Shown here one piece after another: positions 4,675-6,456 of a stretch of 6,456 nucleotides of DNA. Made by a program: the position numbers and the translations under genes. Numbering within the stretch: the first letter of the stretch is position 1; each line of letters starts with the position of its first letter. Origin of the DNA: JANWLD01 sp035700225 (GTDB lineage Bacteria; Patescibacteriota; Saccharimonadia; Saccharimonadales; 2-12-FULL-41-12). The notes below the pieces were generated by a model. It ran no database searches. It was not told the origin of the DNA and worked only from the letters and a program-made list of their open reading frames with translations. The DNA lies in the NCBI GenBank assembly GCA_035700225.1, contig DASSOT010000018.1:1-6456 (forward strand). The letters are read 5' to 3'.

Positions 4675-5364
4675 TCAAGGATTTGAATCACGGCCCAGAC
4701 CTACCAGGGTTTCCAGCAACTTGTCATGTTCCATATGCCGGTAGTCCAGCTTATCGTGCTGAGCGATTATATGGCCCTGAATGACATGCTTCAGGTGTAT
4801 GGCGTCTTTGCGCCAGAAATAGTTGATTGCGAAATGGTCTTTGGAGGTAAGCCCTTTAATAGCGATATTCAGCGAACCGAAAAGCGGTCCTACCTGAGCC
4901 GCAATATTCAGTACGTCTTCTATATGTATGGTAATGACCTGGCTGGACATAAAAAACGTACGCTGGGTGATGGTGAGTTTCGTTCGGTCTACCGTGACGG
5001 TGTCGGGAAACAGCGTGAACGGAAATACTGTCGTAGCTTCTGCTAGCACTTCGTTGGCCCTTTTGACAATGGTGTCTATATCTTCTTCAGGTTCTTTTTC
5101 TTCGTTATTGTTTTCTTTCTTATTTTCATTCAGGGATTTTTTATACTCTGTAAAAAACACAAGTTTGTTGAGTATATTGCTTGCTGTGGGCAGGGAAACC
5201 TCTTTGACCAAGAAATCCTTAAGCTGGAAATATCCTTTTGTCGCAACCGGGCCGAGTTTTCTTCGGGCTTTGGAAAAATTCAAATAGTAATTGAGTGACC
5301 TGGGATAAGAATTTGACCGTTTTCTTGAGGACTTAACTTTATTCGGAGTTCTTTTGTCGTTCAT
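4675..5364 (-). CDS. PH-like-domain protein, 229 residues, function unknown
   Basis: The N-terminus (1-36) is very basic (KSSRKRSNSYPR...KARRKLG). A middle part (about 40-75) could be helical, perhaps a winged-helix-like fold. A low-complexity Lys/Glu/Asn linker follows (77-95). Residues about 112-205 alternate hydrophobic strands and end in a helix: FPDTVTVDRTKLTI, then FFMSSQVITIHIEDVLNI, then GPLFGSLNIAI, then a WRKDAIHLKHVIQGHI helix. This is the layout of bacterial PH-like domains. No membrane segment is present. The start is ATG at 5364 because AGGAGG (5370-5375) sits five bases upstream; a longer open frame to 5382 would place that site inside the coding region. It ends in TGA, one base from the stop of the convergent gene. 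tRNA-Trp lies upstream on the same strand. No partner or substrate can be named. Confidence 0.65.
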   Translation of the reverse strand: MNDKRTPNKVKSSRKRSNSYPRSLNYYLNFSKARRKLGPVATKGYFQLKDFLVKEVSLPTASNILNKLVFFTEYKKSLNENKKENNNEEKEPEEDIDTIVKRANEVLAEATTVFPFTLFPDTVTVDRTKLTITQRTFFMSSQVITIHIEDVLNIAAQVGPLFGSLNIAIKGLTSKDHFAINYFWRKDAIHLKHVIQGHIIAQHDKLDYRHMEHDKLLETLVGLGRDSNP

Positions 5365-5390
5365 GACTGCCTCCTGTCTCAAGTACTAGT

Positions 5391-5396
5391 ATTATA
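5391..5396 (-). promoter_or_regulatory. -10 box of the PH-like gene
   Basis: A perfect TATAAT on the minus strand predicts a start near 5384 and a leader of about 20 nt that contains the AGGAGG at 5370-5375. No recognisable -35 lies 16-18 bp upstream. Transcription from tRNA-Trp, 66 bp further upstream, could also contribute, because no strong terminator separates them; a 6-bp AT-only inverted repeat at 5430-5449 is too weak. Confidence 0.45.
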
Positions 5397-5462
5397 GCCT
5401 ACACGGTAAAACTTTTCCTGGCTGTCATGTATTTTGCACTCATAAAATAGCGCCATACGATT

Positions 5463-5538
5463 TGGCAGGGGTACCAGGATTTGAACCCGGCCTTCAGGTT
5501 TTGGAGACCTGCGTGCTAGCCGCTGACACTATACCCCT
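5463..5538 (-). tRNA. tRNA-Trp (anticodon CCA)
   Basis: A 76-nt tRNA. The acceptor is AGGGGTA/TACCCCT with discriminator G, as expected for bacterial tRNA-Trp, and an encoded CCA (5463-5465). The anticodon stem CAGGT/ACCTG encloses CTCCAAA, giving anticodon CCA, which reads UGG only. The T arm is CCGGG-TTCAAAT-CCTGG with one G-U pair. It lies about 100 nt upstream of the PH-like gene on the same strand. Confidence 0.97.
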
Positions 5539-5554
5539 ATAGCAACAGATGCAG

Positions 5555-5615
5555 TAACAATTGTATCAGATGGAACAATTATATTAATCTTCTTAATATT
5601 TTCTCTCAATTGTTA
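5555..5615. repeat. 9-bp inverted repeat between divergent tRNA-Trp and kinase promoters
   Basis: TAACAATTG (5555-5563) and CAATTGTTA (5607-5615) are exact inverted copies 43 bp apart. The left copy overlaps the tRNA-Trp -10 and start region, and the right copy overlaps the -10 of the kinase gene. They could be paired operator half-sites for a looping or cooperatively bound regulator, or chance in AT-rich DNA. Confidence 0.25.
5560..5565 (-). promoter_or_regulatory. Extended -10 of tRNA-Trp
   Basis: On the minus strand TGA-TACAAT is an extended -10 that predicts a start near 5553, about 15 nt before the tRNA. No clear -35 is seen at 16-18 bp in this AT-rich spacer. Confidence 0.4.
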
Positions 5616-5619
5616 TAAA
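5611..5619 (+). promoter_or_regulatory. Extended -10 of the kinase gene, leaderless spacing
   Basis: TGT-TATAAA (hexamer 5614-5619, 5/6) has the extended -10 TG. It ends 10 nt before the ATG at 5630, with no Shine-Dalgarno sequence in TAACCCAAT. The -35 region is poor (TTCTTA at 5590-5595, 18-bp spacer), as often seen with extended -10 promoters. Confidence 0.5.
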
Positions 5620-5629
5620 ATAACCCAAT

Positions 5630-6298
5630 ATGCAGAGCAAAGTGCAAGCTAAAAAAAAGTTTGTGTTGATACTATATGGCTTTCCCGGTTCGGGTAAGTC
5701 TACTTTTGCCAGGGAGTTCGCTTCGGAGTTGCAAAACACCATACACATTAATTTTGACAAGATAAGGCAAGAACTAGGAAAAGAATTACAGCGCAAGAAT
5801 GCGGACTCCGCCAACATATATGAACCTCTCGTCGAGTACATGACCAACGAATTTTTAGAAGCGGGCTTCAATATTGTTCTGGATATTCCCGTTTTGACGA
5901 AGTCATCCAGGCGTAAAGTCATGAACCTGGCGAAAAAAGCCAATGCAAAGCTGGTAATGGTCTGGTTACAGATAGATTCCGATAGCGCATTCAACAGGTT
6001 GAAAAAACGTGACAAAAGGAAAATTAGCGAAAGATATGCGAAAGATTACACAAGAAGCGAGTTTGAATCTGTAATAAACGCGAGCCAGAACCCTAACGAC
6101 GAAGATTACGTGGTCATCAGCGGAAAACATACGTTCCACACACAGAAATTAGCGGTTTTCAAAAAGCTCAAAGATATGAAAGTGCTGACAGCGGAGCAAA
6201 CAATCAACAAGAGGATTAAGCCCGAGCTGGTCAACCTTATCCCGCAATCTTTGCGCAACAGGGAAGACATCAAACGCCGGGATATATCGATACGTTAA
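5630..6298 (+). CDS. P-loop ATP-binding protein, AAA_33/zeta-like kinase family
   Basis: A 222-residue cytoplasmic protein. A beta strand (FVLILYG, 11-17) runs into a perfect Walker A at 17-25, GFPGSGKST. D43 in NFDKIRQEL sits where zeta-toxin and polynucleotide-kinase-like proteins keep the base or substrate-binding Asp. VLDIP (83-87) fits the next core strand. VMVWLQIDSDSAFNRLKKR (109-127) is the strand-helix typical of this family, and the basic run that follows (KRDKRKISER) resembles the lid with catalytic arginines. The C-terminal ~60 residues are Lys/Arg-rich and unassigned. The family phosphorylates small molecules, nucleic-acid ends or sugar nucleotides; the substrate here is not predictable. 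A toxin role is not supported because no antitoxin gene lies upstream. The start fits the promoter 10 nt upstream; the DUF45 gene follows after 14 nt. Confidence 0.8.
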   Translation: MQSKVQAKKKFVLILYGFPGSGKSTFAREFASELQNTIHINFDKIRQELGKELQRKNADSANIYEPLVEYMTNEFLEAGFNIVLDIPVLTKSSRRKVMNLAKKANAKLVMVWLQIDSDSAFNRLKKRDKRKISERYAKDYTRSEFESVINASQNPNDEDYVVISGKHTFHTQKLAVFKKLKDMKVLTAEQTINKRIKPELVNLIPQSLRNREDIKRRDISIR

Positions 6299-6312
6299 CA
6301 GATAAATTCATC

Positions 6313-6456
6313 GTGGCCATATCAAAAACACTAGTCGACGGAATCGGCGAGGTAACAATATCGCGCCGTAAAAAACTCAAATATCTGCGTATCAGCATAA
6401 CCCCGGATAACACAGTGCGACTCAGCATACCCTGGTATATACCGAAATCCGCCGGC
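6313..6456 (+). CDS. YgjP/DUF45 (M48-like) metallopeptidase-like protein, N-terminal part
   Basis: Partial: 48 codons to the window edge with no stop. The sequence DGIGEVTISRRKKLKYLRIS followed by ITPDNTVRLSIPWYIP matches the N-terminal beta-rich segment of the YgjP-like DUF45 family (arginine-rich strand, then a VRLSIP strand). The family's zinc motif HExxH would lie downstream and cannot be checked. I start it at GTG 6313, the first plausible start after the upstream stop; no Shine-Dalgarno sequence is visible and the frame is open further back, so the start is uncertain. With 14 nt between it and the kinase gene and no terminator, the two are probably one transcript. Confidence 0.75.
   Translation, partial: MAISKTLVDGIGEVTISRRKKLKYLRISITPDNTVRLSIPWYIPKSAG

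Noticed and set aside
4928..5287. Plus-strand open frame of 119 codons, Ser-rich and hydrophobic
   Set aside because: It is the antisense of the PH-like gene, which has a strong SD, promoter and domain-like translation; the Ser/Phe-rich run comes from the complement of its Lys/Glu/Asn linker.
5430..5449. TATTTT-N8-AAAATA inverted repeat downstream of tRNA-Trp as a terminator
   Set aside because: The stem is all A-T with no T-run after it on either strand, so it is too weak to call.
5630..6298. Toxin-antitoxin system based on the zeta-like kinase fold
   Set aside because: No small antitoxin gene lies upstream, where tRNA-Trp is found, and the downstream gene is a DUF45 protein; a housekeeping kinase-like role is more likely.

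Overview
The window reads as a compact bacterial chromosome segment. It carries seven complete protein genes, one protein gene cut by the right edge, and four tRNA genes. My best guess for the source is a Patescibacteria/CPR bacterium, most likely Saccharibacteria (TM7). The inference rests on several things together: very short spacers, many small lineage-specific membrane or orphan proteins, a LysM plus resuscitation-promoting-factor (Rpf) protein of actinobacterial style, a zinc-free L33, and a YgjP/DUF45 gene. One gene ends in TGA (4675-4677), so the window gives no sign that UGA is recoded. No 16S rRNA or other decisive marker is present, so the assignment is an inference.

Left part (1-2300). 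A small two-helix membrane protein (minus strand) is divergent from a class I glutamine synthetase, glnA. glnA converges on an orphan 127-residue acidic protein, and the two stop codons interlock in a single CTAG.

Middle (2300-4040). A non-coding stretch with imperfect GC-rich repeats is followed by a long hairpin that starts in the CCA end of tRNA-Tyr. Then come tRNA-Tyr(GTA) and tRNA-Thr(TGT) on the minus strand and a divergent tRNA-Thr(GGT) followed by rpmG (L33) on the plus strand. The secreted LysM-Rpf cell-wall hydrolase gene follows. It has a near-consensus promoter, an approximately 130-nt leader with two stem-loops, a strong Shine-Dalgarno sequence and two tandem hairpins after its stop, the second a canonical intrinsic terminator.

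Right part (4040-6456). A small membrane-associated orphan converges, with one base between stops, on a PH-like-domain protein. Upstream of the latter is tRNA-Trp(CCA). Divergent from tRNA-Trp is a P-loop kinase-like gene followed after 14 nt by the start of a YgjP/DUF45 metallopeptidase-like gene, probably an operon.

The most interesting cross-gene pattern is two start types. glnA, rpf and the PH-like gene have clear Shine-Dalgarno sequences. The small membrane gene, rpmG, the 185-residue gene and the kinase gene have none, and each has a recognisable -10 box ending 10-12 nt before the ATG, which suggests leaderless or nearly leaderless mRNAs. I found no CRISPR array, insertion sequence or clear defence system.
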